Made by a program: the position numbers and the translations under genes. Below are positions 7,808-17,034 of a stretch of 64,000 nt of DNA, in pieces. The notes beneath the pieces were generated by a model. That model made no database searches. It saw only the letters and a list, made by a program, of their open reading frames with translations, and was not told where the DNA came from. This DNA is from Solirubrobacterales bacterium (GTDB taxonomy: Bacteria; Actinomycetota; Thermoleophilia; Solirubrobacterales; Solirubrobacteraceae), in contig JAFAYV010000079.1 in NCBI GenBank assembly GCA_019240115.1, positions 32,790 through 96,789 on the forward strand. The letters are read 5' to 3'. How positions within the stretch are numbered: the stretch's first letter is position 1; every line of letters starts with the position of its first letter.

Positions 7808-8725
7808 ATGCGCGCCCTCGTCTCGCGACAGTCCTCACCCTTCGCCGAGCTCGCCGACGTTGCCGACCCGACGCCCGATCCCGACCAGGCGCTCGTCGCC
7901 GTCCGGGCGATCAGCCTCAACCGTGGCGAGAGCCACCAGCTCGCGGGCAAGGAGGCGGGCACGATCACCGGCTGGGACCTCGCCGGCGAGGTCGTCGCCG
8001 CGGCCGCCGACGGCAGCGGGCCGCCCGAGGGCGCGCGCGTCGTCGGCCTGGTGGCGAGCGGCGCGTGGGCGGAGCGGGTCGCGGTCGCGACCGAGCACCT
8101 GAGCGAGCTGCCCGACGCGGTCACCTTCGAGCAGGCCTCGACGCTGCCCGTGGCGGGCCTGACGGCGCTGCGCGCGCTCGAGCGTGGCGGCTTCGTCCTC
8201 GGCAAGCGGGTGCTGATCACCGGCGCCAGCGGCGGCGTCGGCCGCTTCGCGATCCAGCTGGCCCGGATGGCCGGGGCGCACGTGACCGCGGTCTCGCGCA
8301 GCACCGACGGCCTCGCCGAGCTCGGCGCCGACGAGGTCGGGTCCGAGCTGACGGTCGACGGCCCCGGATTCGCGGTCGTGCTCGACGCGCTCGGCGGCCC
8401 CGTGCTCGGAACCTGCCTGCAGCGCGTCGCGCCCGACGGGGTCGTCGTCAGCTTCGCTTCGACGCTCACCGACCCGGTCAGCTATCCGACGCGCCAGCTG
8501 TTCGCCCGCGCTCCCGGCGCGAGCCTGTACGGGCTGTTCATCTTCGCCGAGCTGCAGCACACGCGCAGCGCCTCGGCGGACCTGCGCCGGCTCGCCGACC
8601 TGGTCGCCGCCGGAGCGCTCGATCCGCAGATCGACCGCGTCGTCTCCTGGGAGCACGCGGGTGACGCGATCGACGCGCTGCTCGACCGGCAGATCGCCGG
8701 CAAAGCGGTCCTGACCGTCGCCTGA
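7808..8725 (+). CDS. Zinc-independent MDR family oxidoreductase (quinone oxidoreductase-like)
   Basis: This 305-aa protein belongs to the medium-chain dehydrogenase/reductase superfamily. The N-terminal GroES-like domain (about 1-110) has no zinc-binding cysteine set. The Rossmann domain carries VLITGASGGVGRFAIQLA near residues 136-153, the NADPH-binding fingerprint of quinone/enone reductases. ATG 7808 is selected because it follows the -10 hexamer by 7 nt and starts the conserved MRALV sequence; the frame is open further upstream but that part is antisense to the divergent gene. The likely role is NADPH-dependent reduction of quinones, enones or aldehydes. The specific substrate is unknown. 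Confidence 0.82.
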   Translation: MRALVSRQSSPFAELADVADPTPDPDQALVAVRAISLNRGESHQLAGKEAGTITGWDLAGEVVAAAADGSGPPEGARVVGLVASGAWAERVAVATEHLSELPDAVTFEQASTLPVAGLTALRALERGGFVLGKRVLITGASGGVGRFAIQLARMAGAHVTAVSRSTDGLAELGADEVGSELTVDGPGFAVVLDALGGPVLGTCLQRVAPDGVVVSFASTLTDPVSYPTRQLFARAPGASLYGLFIFAELQHTRSASADLRRLADLVAAGALDPQIDRVVSWEHAGDAIDALLDRQIAGKAVLTVA

Positions 8726-8780
8726 CACCCGCCGGATGACACCCCGTGTTGGGGGTTCATTAGGCGGGATCGCGGAGTCT

Positions 8781-8846
8781 TACATCGGGTCGTGTCGAGG
8801 AATAGATTGTCCGATCCTCGGATACCCGAACCTCTGGGAGGAGGAG
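8781..8846 (+). promoter_or_regulatory. Promoter -10 and strong RBS of the ABC importer operon
   Basis: A candidate -10 hexamer TACATC is at 8781-8786. A strong Shine-Dalgarno sequence (GGGAGGAGGAG, 8836-8846) precedes GTG 8849 and fixes that start over the open GTG at 8792. Unlike many genes here, this one has a leadered transcript. Confidence 0.5.
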
Positions 8847-8848
8847 CA

Positions 8849-10522
8849 GTGAAGAGATACGCCAGGACCTCGACGGCCGTGCTGCTGGCGGCCCTCGTGG
8901 CACTCGCGGTGGCGGCCTGCGGAGGCTCGTCGTCGAAGTCGTCGAAATCCTCGTCGTCGGGCTCGAGCAAGGCGAGCAGCGCCGGCGGCAAGCAGGGTGG
9001 CACGATCAAGATCGTCTCCGGCACCCCGCCGCTGTCGGCCGACCAGGGGCTGGACTTCACCACCCAGGGCAACGAGCTCTACTCGACGGTCAACCTGTCG
9101 CTGCTGACGTTCACGCGCGGCGTCGCGGGCACCGCGGGCGCCAAGATCATCCCCGGCCTGGCCAAGAGCCTGCCGAAGGTCACCGACGGCGGCAAGACCT
9201 ACACGTTCACGCTGCGCCCCGGGCTGCACTACTCCAACGGGGTGCCGATCAAGGCCTCCGACGTGCCGCGCGCGCTCGAGCGCGACCTGAAGATCCCGTG
9301 GCAGGCCGCCTCCTTCATCAGCGCCTACATCCAGGGTGGGATGGCATACGCCAACGGCAACGCCAAGACGATCTCGGGCGTCGTGGCCAACGACAAGACG
9401 GGCACGATCGCCGTCCACCTCGTCGCCCCGTTCGCGCCGATCGTCGACGTCTTCGCCCTGCCGGGCACCGCCCCCGTCCCGCCGGGCACGCCGGCCAAGA
9501 ACCTGGCCGCCACCGGCACGGTCGGCGACGGCCAGTACAAGTGGGGCCCGATCACCCCGGGACACAGCTACACCCTGATCAAGAACCCGAAGTTCGACGT
9601 GCCGGGCCTGCCCCGGGGTCACGTCGACCAGTTCACGTACTCGGTCAACACCAACGTGCTGGCCAACGCCGAGGCGGTGCTCAACAACCAGGCCGACGTG
9701 TTCGACCCGGGGGACACCCTGCCGGCGGCGGTCCTGGACAAGGTCAAGCAGCAGAGCGACCGCTACCAGGCGGTGCCGCTGAACACGAGCTGGTACTTCT
9801 GGTTCGCGACCTACAAGAAGCCGTTCAACAACCTCTACGCCCGCGAGGCCGTCCTGGCGGCGATGGACGACCGGGCGCTCTCGCGCCTGGACAGCGGCTT
9901 CCAGACGCCCGACTGCCACCTCATCCCGTTCGGGATCGTCGGGCACTCGAGCCCGTCGAGCTGTCCGTTCCACAACCCCAACGGTCCGGCGAACCTGACG
10001 CTCGCCAAGCAGCTGATGCAGAAGTCGGGGATGACCGGCCAGCCGGTCGTCGTCTACGGCGAGGAGCGCGCTCCGCGCCGGCAGTACCTCGACTACTTCA
10101 CGGGCGTGCTGAACTCGCTCGGCTTCAAGGCGACCGAGAAGGTCGTCAACTCGGGCGTGTATTTCACGACGATCGGGGCCCCCACCCTGAAGCCGGACGT
10201 CGGCTTCGGCGACTGGAACCAGGACTTCCCGAACCCGTGGGACTTCATGCAGCTGTTCGCGGGCGACGCGGGGTCCACGTTGAACTACGGCTACGTCAAC
10301 GATCCGCACTACAACGCGACGTTGAACAAGCTCGACCAGCAGCCTCCGGACAAGGTCGCCAGCCAGTGGGCGGCGCTTGACCAGTACGCGGTCAACCACG
10401 CCTACTACGCCGTGTTCGGCCACGAGAGCAAGCCGCAGTTCTACTCGTCGCGGGTCGACTTCGCCGCGAGTCCGCTCTCGGTCGAGTACTTCCTCGACCT
10501 GGTGAGCATGCGCTTGAAGTAG
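8849..10522 (+). CDS. ABC importer substrate-binding lipoprotein, family 5 (peptide/nickel type)
   Basis: This 557-aa exported lipoprotein captures the substrate and hands it to the permeases. The N terminus has a basic start, a hydrophobic core and a lipobox ending in VAACGG (cysteine near residue 24), then a flexible Ser/Lys/Gly linker to about residue 50. The rest has the SBP_bac_5 fold, with family-like stretches such as YTFTLRPGLHYSNGVPIKASD. Family 5 proteins bind oligopeptides, dipeptides, glutathione, nickel chelates or opines. It is the first gene of a five-gene operon (order A-C-B-D-F). A strong hairpin follows the stop and may keep its mRNA more abundant than the permease part. GTG 8849 is chosen for its RBS and for a proper signal peptide. 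Confidence 0.9.
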   Translation: MKRYARTSTAVLLAALVALAVAACGGSSSKSSKSSSSGSSKASSAGGKQGGTIKIVSGTPPLSADQGLDFTTQGNELYSTVNLSLLTFTRGVAGTAGAKIIPGLAKSLPKVTDGGKTYTFTLRPGLHYSNGVPIKASDVPRALERDLKIPWQAASFISAYIQGGMAYANGNAKTISGVVANDKTGTIAVHLVAPFAPIVDVFALPGTAPVPPGTPAKNLAATGTVGDGQYKWGPITPGHSYTLIKNPKFDVPGLPRGHVDQFTYSVNTNVLANAEAVLNNQADVFDPGDTLPAAVLDKVKQQSDRYQAVPLNTSWYFWFATYKKPFNNLYAREAVLAAMDDRALSRLDSGFQTPDCHLIPFGIVGHSSPSSCPFHNPNGPANLTLAKQLMQKSGMTGQPVVVYGEERAPRRQYLDYFTGVLNSLGFKATEKVVNSGVYFTTIGAPTLKPDVGFGDWNQDFPNPWDFMQLFAGDAGSTLNYGYVNDPHYNATLNKLDQQPPDKVASQWAALDQYAVNHAYYAVFGHESKPQFYSSRVDFAASPLSVEYFLDLVSMRLK

Positions 10523-10538
10523 GCGCTTGCGTGCGTCT

Positions 10539-10568
10539 GCCGGGAGGACGTCTCGGCGTCCTCCCGGC
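10539..10568 (+). terminator. 12-bp perfect hairpin between binding protein and permease genes
   Basis: GCCGGGAGGACG (10539-10550) pairs perfectly with CGTCCTCCCGGC (10557-10568) around a 6-nt loop. No T-run follows, so it is more likely a partial attenuator or 3'-end stabiliser of the binding-protein message than a full terminator. Confidence 0.6.
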
Positions 10569-10607
10569 GGTACGCGGTGCAGGCGGTAAGCTCCCGCCTC
10601 CGCGGAC

Positions 10608-11657
10608 ATGGCTCTTGACCCCGCCATCGGCCCCGACGCCGGCTCCGGCGTCGTCATCGGATCCGATCAGGGATCGGGTGGCGCCTGGGAGGGCGGCCGT
10701 CACGCGCCGGCGGTCGGTCCGTGGCGGCTGGCGATGCGCCGGATGCGGCGCAACCGTGTCGCACTCGCATTCCTGGGTCTGTTCATCCTGATCGTCGTCG
10801 TGTGCGTGCTGGCGCCGGTCTACTCGCACGACATCGCCCAGATCGGTCCCAACCAGAACAACATCACCGGCCAGGTCAAGGTTGGCGGGCAGGAGAAGGA
10901 CGTCGTCGCCGTCGACGGCACGCCGATCGGGCCGACCTTCACCAGCCACTACTTCCTCGGCGCCGATACGAACGGGCGCGATCTGGCGGTGCGGCTGCTC
11001 TACGGCGGGCGGACGTCGCTGCTCATCGGCGGGGTCGCGACGGTCATCATCATCGTGCTGGGCACGCTGTTCGGCCTGCTCTCCGGGTACCTCCGGGGGG
11101 TTGCGGACGGGATCCTGCGCCCGCTGATGGAGCTCATCTGGTCGTTCCCGCCGGTCATCCTCGGCGTCGTGGTCGGCACCGCGCTCGCCCTCGGGGGCCT
11201 GGGACCGATCAAGGGCAACTCGGTGTTCATCCCGGCGTTCATCATCGGGGTGATCTACAGCCCGTATCTGGGCAAGCCGATCCGGGGCGAGATCCTGCGG
11301 CTGCGCGAGCAGGACTTCGTCGACGCCGCCCGCGCCCAGGGGATGGGGCCGATGCGGATCATGTTCACCGAGGTCCTGCCCAACGCGGCCTCGACGATCA
11401 TCGTGTTCATCCCGCTGATGCTCGCGCAGGCGCTCCTGCTCGAGGCCTACCTGTCGTTCCTCGGCGCCGGCGTCCAGGCCCCGAACGCCTCCTGGGGCAC
11501 GCTGATCGCCGACGGGCTCAACTACATCGAGACGACGCCGACGTTCTGCCTGATCCCCGGGATCATGCTCGTGCTGACGGTGCTGAGCGTCAACGTGTTC
11601 GGCGACGGCCTGCGCGACGCCCTCGACCCCCGCGCCCAGGTGCGGATCAAGACCTGA
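10608..11657 (+). CDS. ABC importer permease, DppC/OppC type
   Basis: This 349-aa inner-membrane permease has an N-terminal extension of about 40 residues, a first helix (VALAFLGLFILIVVVCVLAP), a periplasmic loop and a BPD_transp_1 domain of five helices. The EAA loop that docks to the ATPase is visible (DAARAQGMG followed by a conserved ...EVLPN). The pattern GADTNGRDLAVRLLYGGRTSL before the core domain is typical of DppC-like subunits. The stop overlaps the ATG of the second permease (TGATG), so translation is coupled. Here the C-type permease precedes the B-type, the reverse of the common order. Confidence 0.9.
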   Translation: MALDPAIGPDAGSGVVIGSDQGSGGAWEGGRHAPAVGPWRLAMRRMRRNRVALAFLGLFILIVVVCVLAPVYSHDIAQIGPNQNNITGQVKVGGQEKDVVAVDGTPIGPTFTSHYFLGADTNGRDLAVRLLYGGRTSLLIGGVATVIIIVLGTLFGLLSGYLRGVADGILRPLMELIWSFPPVILGVVVGTALALGGLGPIKGNSVFIPAFIIGVIYSPYLGKPIRGEILRLREQDFVDAARAQGMGPMRIMFTEVLPNAASTIIVFIPLMLAQALLLEAYLSFLGAGVQAPNASWGTLIADGLNYIETTPTFCLIPGIMLVLTVLSVNVFGDGLRDALDPRAQVRIKT

Positions 11658-12603
11658 TGGCGCGCTTCGCCGTCCGGCGCGCGCTGTCGGCGCTCGCGCT
11701 GCTGTTCGCGACCTCGGTCGTCGTGTTCGGCGCCTTCGAGGTCATCCCCAGCTACAACCCGGCGCAGGCGATCGCCGGGCGCAACGCGACGCCGACGACC
11801 GTCGCCGAGGTCAGCCGCAAGTTCGGCTTCGACAAGCCGGTCTACACCCAGTACGTCAACACGATGAAGCTCGTCTTCACCGGCAAGGTGATCGACTACC
11901 AGGACGACCTCAACGTCGTCGACCAGTTCCGCAAGCGATTCCCGGTGACGCTGTCGCTCGTGCTCCCCGCCGGCATCCTGTGGTTCGGGATGGCGGTCGT
12001 GCTCGGCTCGGTCAGCGCGATGCGGGCCGGGCGCCTCACCGATCGGGTGGTCATGGTGGCGGCGATCGTCGGCGTGTCGATCCCGGTCGTCCTGCTCGCG
12101 GCGCTGCTGTTGTACTTCTTCGCCTACAAGCTGACGTGGTTTCCCAACACCGGGTATCACGGCCTCTCCAATCCGGTGCAGTGGGCCTACCACCTGATCC
12201 TGCCGTGGATCGCACTCGCCGTGCTGAACATCGGCTTCTACTCGCGCGTGCTGCGCTCGGGCCTGCTCGACATGGCCAACCAGGACTTCGTGCGCACCGC
12301 GCGCGCCAAGGGCCTGTCGCGCGGGCAGGTGTTCCGCCGCCACATGCTGCGCAACTCGCTGATGCCGATCATCACCATGTTCGGGTTGGACTTCGCGACG
12401 GCGATCGGCGGCGCCGCGCTCATCACCGAGGCCGTGTTCAACCTCCCGGGCATCGGTCAATACGAGGCGAGCTCGATCGGCAACCTCGACGTGCCCCCGA
12501 TCCTCGTCGGCGCGATCCTCACCGCGTTCTTCGTCGTGCTGTTCGGCGCCCTGATCGACATCCTGTACGGCCTCCTCGATCCCCGGATCCGGCTCACCGG
12601 CTG

Positions 12604-12604
<1 letters not shown>
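11657..12604 (+). CDS. ABC importer permease, DppB/OppB type
   Basis: This 315-aa permease starts at ATG 11657 within TGATG of the previous gene; the frame is open far upstream but that part is a shadow of the dppC-like gene. It has an N-terminal helix (ALSALALLFATSVVVFGAF), a periplasmic segment with the usual NPAQAIAGRNATPTTV-type sequence, and a C-terminal transport domain. The EAA loop is VRTARAKGLS near residues 213-222. It forms the membrane channel with the DppC-like subunit and ends in another TGATG overlap with the first ATPase gene. Confidence 0.9.
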
Positions 12605-13640
<1,036 letters not shown>

Positions 13641-13641
<1 letters not shown>

Positions 13642-14879
13642 TGGCGACGCCCGACGAGCCCGGCGCGATCGCCCGCGGCGCGTCGGCGCCCAACGGCAGC
13701 GGCCGCGGCAATGGCACGGCGCTCATCGAGGCCGAGCATCTCGAGCTCTACTTCCCGGTCAAGAAGGGGATCCTCGTCGACCGCACCGTGGCGCACGTGC
13801 ACGCCGTCGATGACGTCTCGCTCGTGCTCACGGAGGGCGAGACGCTCGGCGTCGTCGGCGAGTCGGGCTGCGGCAAGAGCACACTCGCCCGGTGCCTGGT
13901 TCGCCTGCACGAACCGACCGGCGGCACGCTGCGCTTCCGCGGCCGCGACATCACCAAGCTCAACCGGCGCGGCCTGCAGCCGATCCGCCGCGAGGTCCAG
14001 ATGGTCTTCCAGGACCCGGTCTCGTCGCTGAACCCGCGCAAGCGCGTCGGGCAGATCATCGGGGTCCCGATGCGCCTGCACGGCGTCGACGGCAGCGACG
14101 TCGAGTCCCGCGTGCGCGACCTCCTGCACCGCGTCGGGCTCAACCCCGAGCACATCAACCGCTTCCCGCACGAGTTCTCCGGCGGCCAGCGCCAGCGGAT
14201 CGGGGTCGCGCGCGCGCTCGCCGTCAACCCGAAGCTGCTCGTCCTCGACGAGCCGGTGTCCGCGCTCGACGTCTCGGTCCAGGCCCAGGTGATCAACCTG
14301 CTCGACGACCTCCAGGACGAGTTCGGCCTCTCCTACATGTTCATCGCGCACGACCTGTCGATCGTGCGCCACGTGTCGGACCGGATCGTGGTCATGTACC
14401 TCGGCAAGCTGATGGAGGTCTCCCCGGCCCGGGAGCTCTATGAGAAGCCGATCCATCCCTATACCCAGGCGCTGCTCGCGGCGATCCCGATCCCCGATCC
14501 GCACGAGAACCAGGCGCGCGCGCGGACCGTGCTCGGCGGCGAGCCCCCGAATCCGATCGACCCGCCCCCGGGCTGTCGCTTTCACACCCGTTGTCCCCAC
14601 GCCACCGAGATCTGCGCCACGACCGAGCCGCCGCTCGCCGAGTACGCGGGCGGCCACCTTGCCGCCTGCCATCACCCCCAGAGCGTCGGCGCCGAGGAGA
14701 TCGCATCCGCCGTGCGGTCGTCGTTGAGCCCGACGAGCGCCGGCGACGCGATGCCGGACGCCGAGGCTGCTCGCCAGGCGGGCGATCCCGCGCCGGGCGA
14801 TCCGGCGACGGGGCGGGGCGCGCGCACCGGGGCCACCCCGCCTAGTCCGAGCGCCGGGCCCGGTAGTGGCGCGCCTTGA
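13641..14879 (+). CDS. ABC importer ATPase, DppF/OppF type
   Basis: This 412-aa ATPase has Walker [10 protein letters not shown]-loop MVFQDP, signature FSGGQRQR and Walker [13 protein letters not shown], plus the C-terminal cysteine cluster [17 protein letters not shown] 13638 and ATG 13641 are both in frame; ATG is preferred because the two upstream junctions in this operon also use TGATG. The final 60 or so residues are a low-complexity Ala/Gly/Pro tail not found in typical members. The gene overlaps the 3' end of the convergent CGNR-like gene by 38 bp, all of it in this tail. Confidence 0.9.
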
Positions 14880-15447
14880 CGCGGGCGCCGCAGATCGACA
14901 TCGAGCACCAGGTGCTGACCCGGTTGCGGCTGGCGTCGTAGAAGGTCCAGCCGCAGTCGGGTCCCGGACATGCCTTGAGTCGCTCGAAGCGGCCGTCGAG
15001 CTGGGCGCGGGCGACGATCGCGACGAGGAGGCCGAGCGCGCCGTCGAGATCGCGCCGGGGCGCGGCCAGCTCGGGGTGGCCCTCGGCGTCCAGGCGCAGC
15101 GTCGCGCCGCGCGAGACGCGGCACAGCGGCGCGACCGCGACCGGGTCACGCGGCTGGCCGTTGTTGGCGAGCAGCAGCGCGCGGAGCGCCTCGCGGAGCT
15201 CGCGCGCGCGGCGCAGGTCGCGCTCGTCGAGACCGACGCCGCGGGCGAGCAGGCCGCGACCCCACAGCCAGGCGGCGAGCTGCGCCGGCGTGCGCAGCCG
15301 CTCCGGCCGGCGCCGATCGAGGTCCCAGAACGTGTTGGCGAACGCCTGCACGAGGCCGAGCTCGGCGGGCGCGGGCCGGCGACCCGCGGGTTGGCGCTCG
15401 TCGCGCAGTCGCAGCGAGTGCAGCGTCAGCTCCCGGCGGCCGGTCAC
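14842..15447 (-). CDS. CGNR-type zinc-finger regulator (ABATE domain) with altered CGNR motif
   Basis: This 201-aa protein has an N-terminal ABATE-like helical domain (with a [11 protein letters not shown] stretch) and a C-terminal treble-clef-like zinc finger with cysteines in the order C-P-x-x-x-C...W-C-S-M-x-x-C ([14 protein letters not shown], then [12 protein letters not shown]). Family members are presumed stress- or ligand-responsive transcription regulators in actinobacteria. The signature CGNR is CGAR here, while the flanking residues (WCSM, KARHYR) are preserved. It is convergent with the ABC operon. DNA binding is inferred from the family. Confidence 0.85.
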   Translation of the reverse strand: MTGRRELTLHSLRLRDERQPAGRRPAPAELGLVQAFANTFWDLDRRRPERLRTPAQLAAWLWGRGLLARGVGLDERDLRRARELREALRALLLANNGQPRDPVAVAPLCRVSRGATLRLDAEGHPELAAPRRDLDGALGLLVAIVARAQLDGRFERLKACPGPDCGWTFYDASRNRVSTWCSMSICGARVKARHYRARRSD

Positions 15448-15456
15448 GCCGACGCC

Positions 15457-16029
15457 TCAGCTCGGCGGGGCGGGGTTCGATCCCCGGGGGGCGATCGCGA
15501 GCGTCGCCCGGGCGACGGCGCTCGCGAGCGGCAGCCTCGCGGCCACGGGGCCGCCGGTGATCGTGACCGTGACGTAGGAGCCGCCGCGCGACGGGGTGCC
15601 GTTGGTGGCGATCAGCTGGCGCTGGCCGGGCACCCAGGCGACGTTGCCGGCGAGTCCGGGCACGGGGTGGGGCAGCTCTGCCGGGACGTGGACCGCCCCG
15701 GACCCGTAGGCCTGGGTGAGGTGCACCGTGGCCGTGTCGTACTCGGTCCACGCCAGCGAGGTGGCCTGGGCGATGAGGTCGGCGGACAGCCGGCGTCCAC
15801 GGGTGACGCATTCGATGTTCGTCGGGGTCGCGTCGGCGACCCGCGTGTGCACGCGCTCGCGCAGCTGCGCGGCGGCGGCCTGGCCGGCCCGAGCGCAGAC
15901 CTGCGCCGGGGAGGCGGCGGCCGTCGACGAGGCGGAGGAACCGTGGGATCCGCCGCAGCCGGCGACCAGCCCGCAGCCGGCCGCCCCGAGGACGGCCAGC
16001 GCGGCCGCGGTCGATCGTCGCGTCACCAT
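15457..16029 (-). CDS. Hypothetical lipoprotein
   Basis: This 190-aa protein has a signal peptide and lipobox (AAGCGLVAGCGGSHG; lipidated cysteine probably that of LVAGC). A Ser/Ala-rich linker follows, then a domain of about 130 residues with two cysteines (VCARAG and IECVTRG) that could form a disulfide. I do not recognise the domain. ATG 16029 starts a good signal peptide; the frame is open to 16089 but that adds a hydrophobic stretch ahead of the charged start. It is divergent from another small lipoprotein gene across 32 bp. An extracytoplasmic, membrane-anchored location is well supported; function is unknown. Confidence 0.6.
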   Translation of the reverse strand: MVTRRSTAAALAVLGAAGCGLVAGCGGSHGSSASSTAAASPAQVCARAGQAAAAQLRERVHTRVADATPTNIECVTRGRRLSADLIAQATSLAWTEYDTATVHLTQAYGSGAVHVPAELPHPVPGLAGNVAWVPGQRQLIATNGTPSRGGSYVTVTITGGPVAARLPLASAVARATLAIAPRGSNPAPPS

Positions 16030-16061
16030 CGAAACGGATACGATGGTAACGAGGAGAGCGC

Positions 16062-16595
16062 GTGGCGCGACGAGCGATCGAGCGAGCATGCCCAGCCGTC
16101 CTGGCGTCCCTGGTCGGCCTGGCGTCCCTGGCCTGCCTGACCGGCTGCGGCGCGTCCCAGACGCCCGGGGACGTGAGCGCCGTGCAGACGTATCTGACCC
16201 GGCTCGCCGACGGCCAGTACGGGGCCGCGTGCGACTCCCTGGCCGCGAGCACGCGCCGCTCGCTCGGGCATCTCACCGGCGCGCGCGGCGACTGCGCGGC
16301 GATCTACACGCGCTGCCTGCCCTACCGGGCGCTGCGGCTCGGGCAGGATCAGTCCCAGCTGCTCTTCGCGACCGTCGAGGTCACCCGCCACGGCTCGACC
16401 GCCGACGCCGGCGTCAGCGGTACCGCGACCGCGCGCGCCATCCGCCGGGTGACGCTCGCCGAGCAGGATGGGCGCTGGCAGCTGACCTCGCCCGGCGATG
16501 GCCTGAAGGGCTGCCGGCTGAGGGTCGCAAGACGCTACGGTCGCGCTCGTGGACGAGCCGCTCGCCATCCTGCTGCTGCCGGCACGGCTGGATGA
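16062..16595 (+). CDS. Hypothetical small lipoprotein (NTF2-like?)
   Basis: This protein has an N-terminal signal sequence ending in a lipobox (LACLTGCGAS). The mature part, with VQTYLTRLADGQYGAACDSLA and a later ...DGRWQLTSPGDG ending, resembles small NTF2-like/DUF4878 extracytoplasmic domains. GTG 16062 has an upstream GAGGAGAG that could act as RBS. The last 16 or so codons run into the next gene in another frame and read as basic low-complexity sequence, so the original stop may have been lost. Lipoprotein status is supported; the fold is a tentative call. Confidence 0.6.
   Translation: MARRAIERACPAVLASLVGLASLACLTGCGASQTPGDVSAVQTYLTRLADGQYGAACDSLAASTRRSLGHLTGARGDCAAIYTRCLPYRALRLGQDQSQLLFATVEVTRHGSTADAGVSGTATARAIRRVTLAEQDGRWQLTSPGDGLKGCRLRVARRYGRARGRAARHPAAAGTAG
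16536..16541 (+). promoter_or_regulatory. -10 element of a leaderless promoter
   Basis: TACGGT lies 7 nt before GTG 16549, inside the 3' end of the preceding lipoprotein gene. Confidence 0.5.
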
Positions 16596-17031
16596 CTTCG
16601 CCCGCGCCGCGTACGCGCGCGACCTGCTCGCGATCCCGCGGGTGCTCGCACTCGAGCCGTCGCGGATCTCAGCGCCGCGCTTCCTGCGCGAGTCGCTCGC
16701 CGTGCGCCAGGCGCGCCGGCTGCGCTTCCCGGGAAACCCGCGCGTGCTCGTGCTCTACGCCCCCCGGCAGTATCCGCTCGGCCGGGCCCTGCTCTCACGC
16801 TACGAGGGGGCCGAGCTCTGGTACGTCGATCCCGGGCCGGCCGACGAGGCTGACCCCGGTGGCGAGCTGGCCGAGCTCGACACGCTCGCGCGGGCCCGCG
16901 CCGCCGAGATCTTCGTGCTCGGCGACGGGGCGCCCGCGCAGGTCAATGAGCCGCTGCGCCGCGCGATGGTCGAGCTGCAGATCATCAGCTCGCGGCCCTA
17001 CGTGCCGGGCGCGCGGATGTCGGGCCGGTGA
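16549..17031 (+). CDS. Conserved-looking protein of unknown function
   Basis: I do not recognise this 160-aa protein. It is soluble, with a hydrophobic start (MDEPLAILLLPARLDDFAR), a central segment RVLVLYAPRQYPLGRALL like a buried beta strand, and an acidic half with ELWYVDPGPADEAD. The layout suggests an alpha/beta fold with a strand near residues 65-72 and another near 120. GTG 16549 is 7 nt after a TACGGT hexamer, so it probably has its own leaderless promoter within the upstream gene. It overlaps the lipoprotein frame by 47 bp and is convergent with glcF, 3 bp apart. Confidence 0.6.
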   Translation: MDEPLAILLLPARLDDFARAAYARDLLAIPRVLALEPSRISAPRFLRESLAVRQARRLRFPGNPRVLVLYAPRQYPLGRALLSRYEGAELWYVDPGPADEADPGGELAELDTLARARAAEIFVLGDGAPAQVNEPLRRAMVELQIISSRPYVPGARMSGR

Positions 17032-17034
17032 GGC

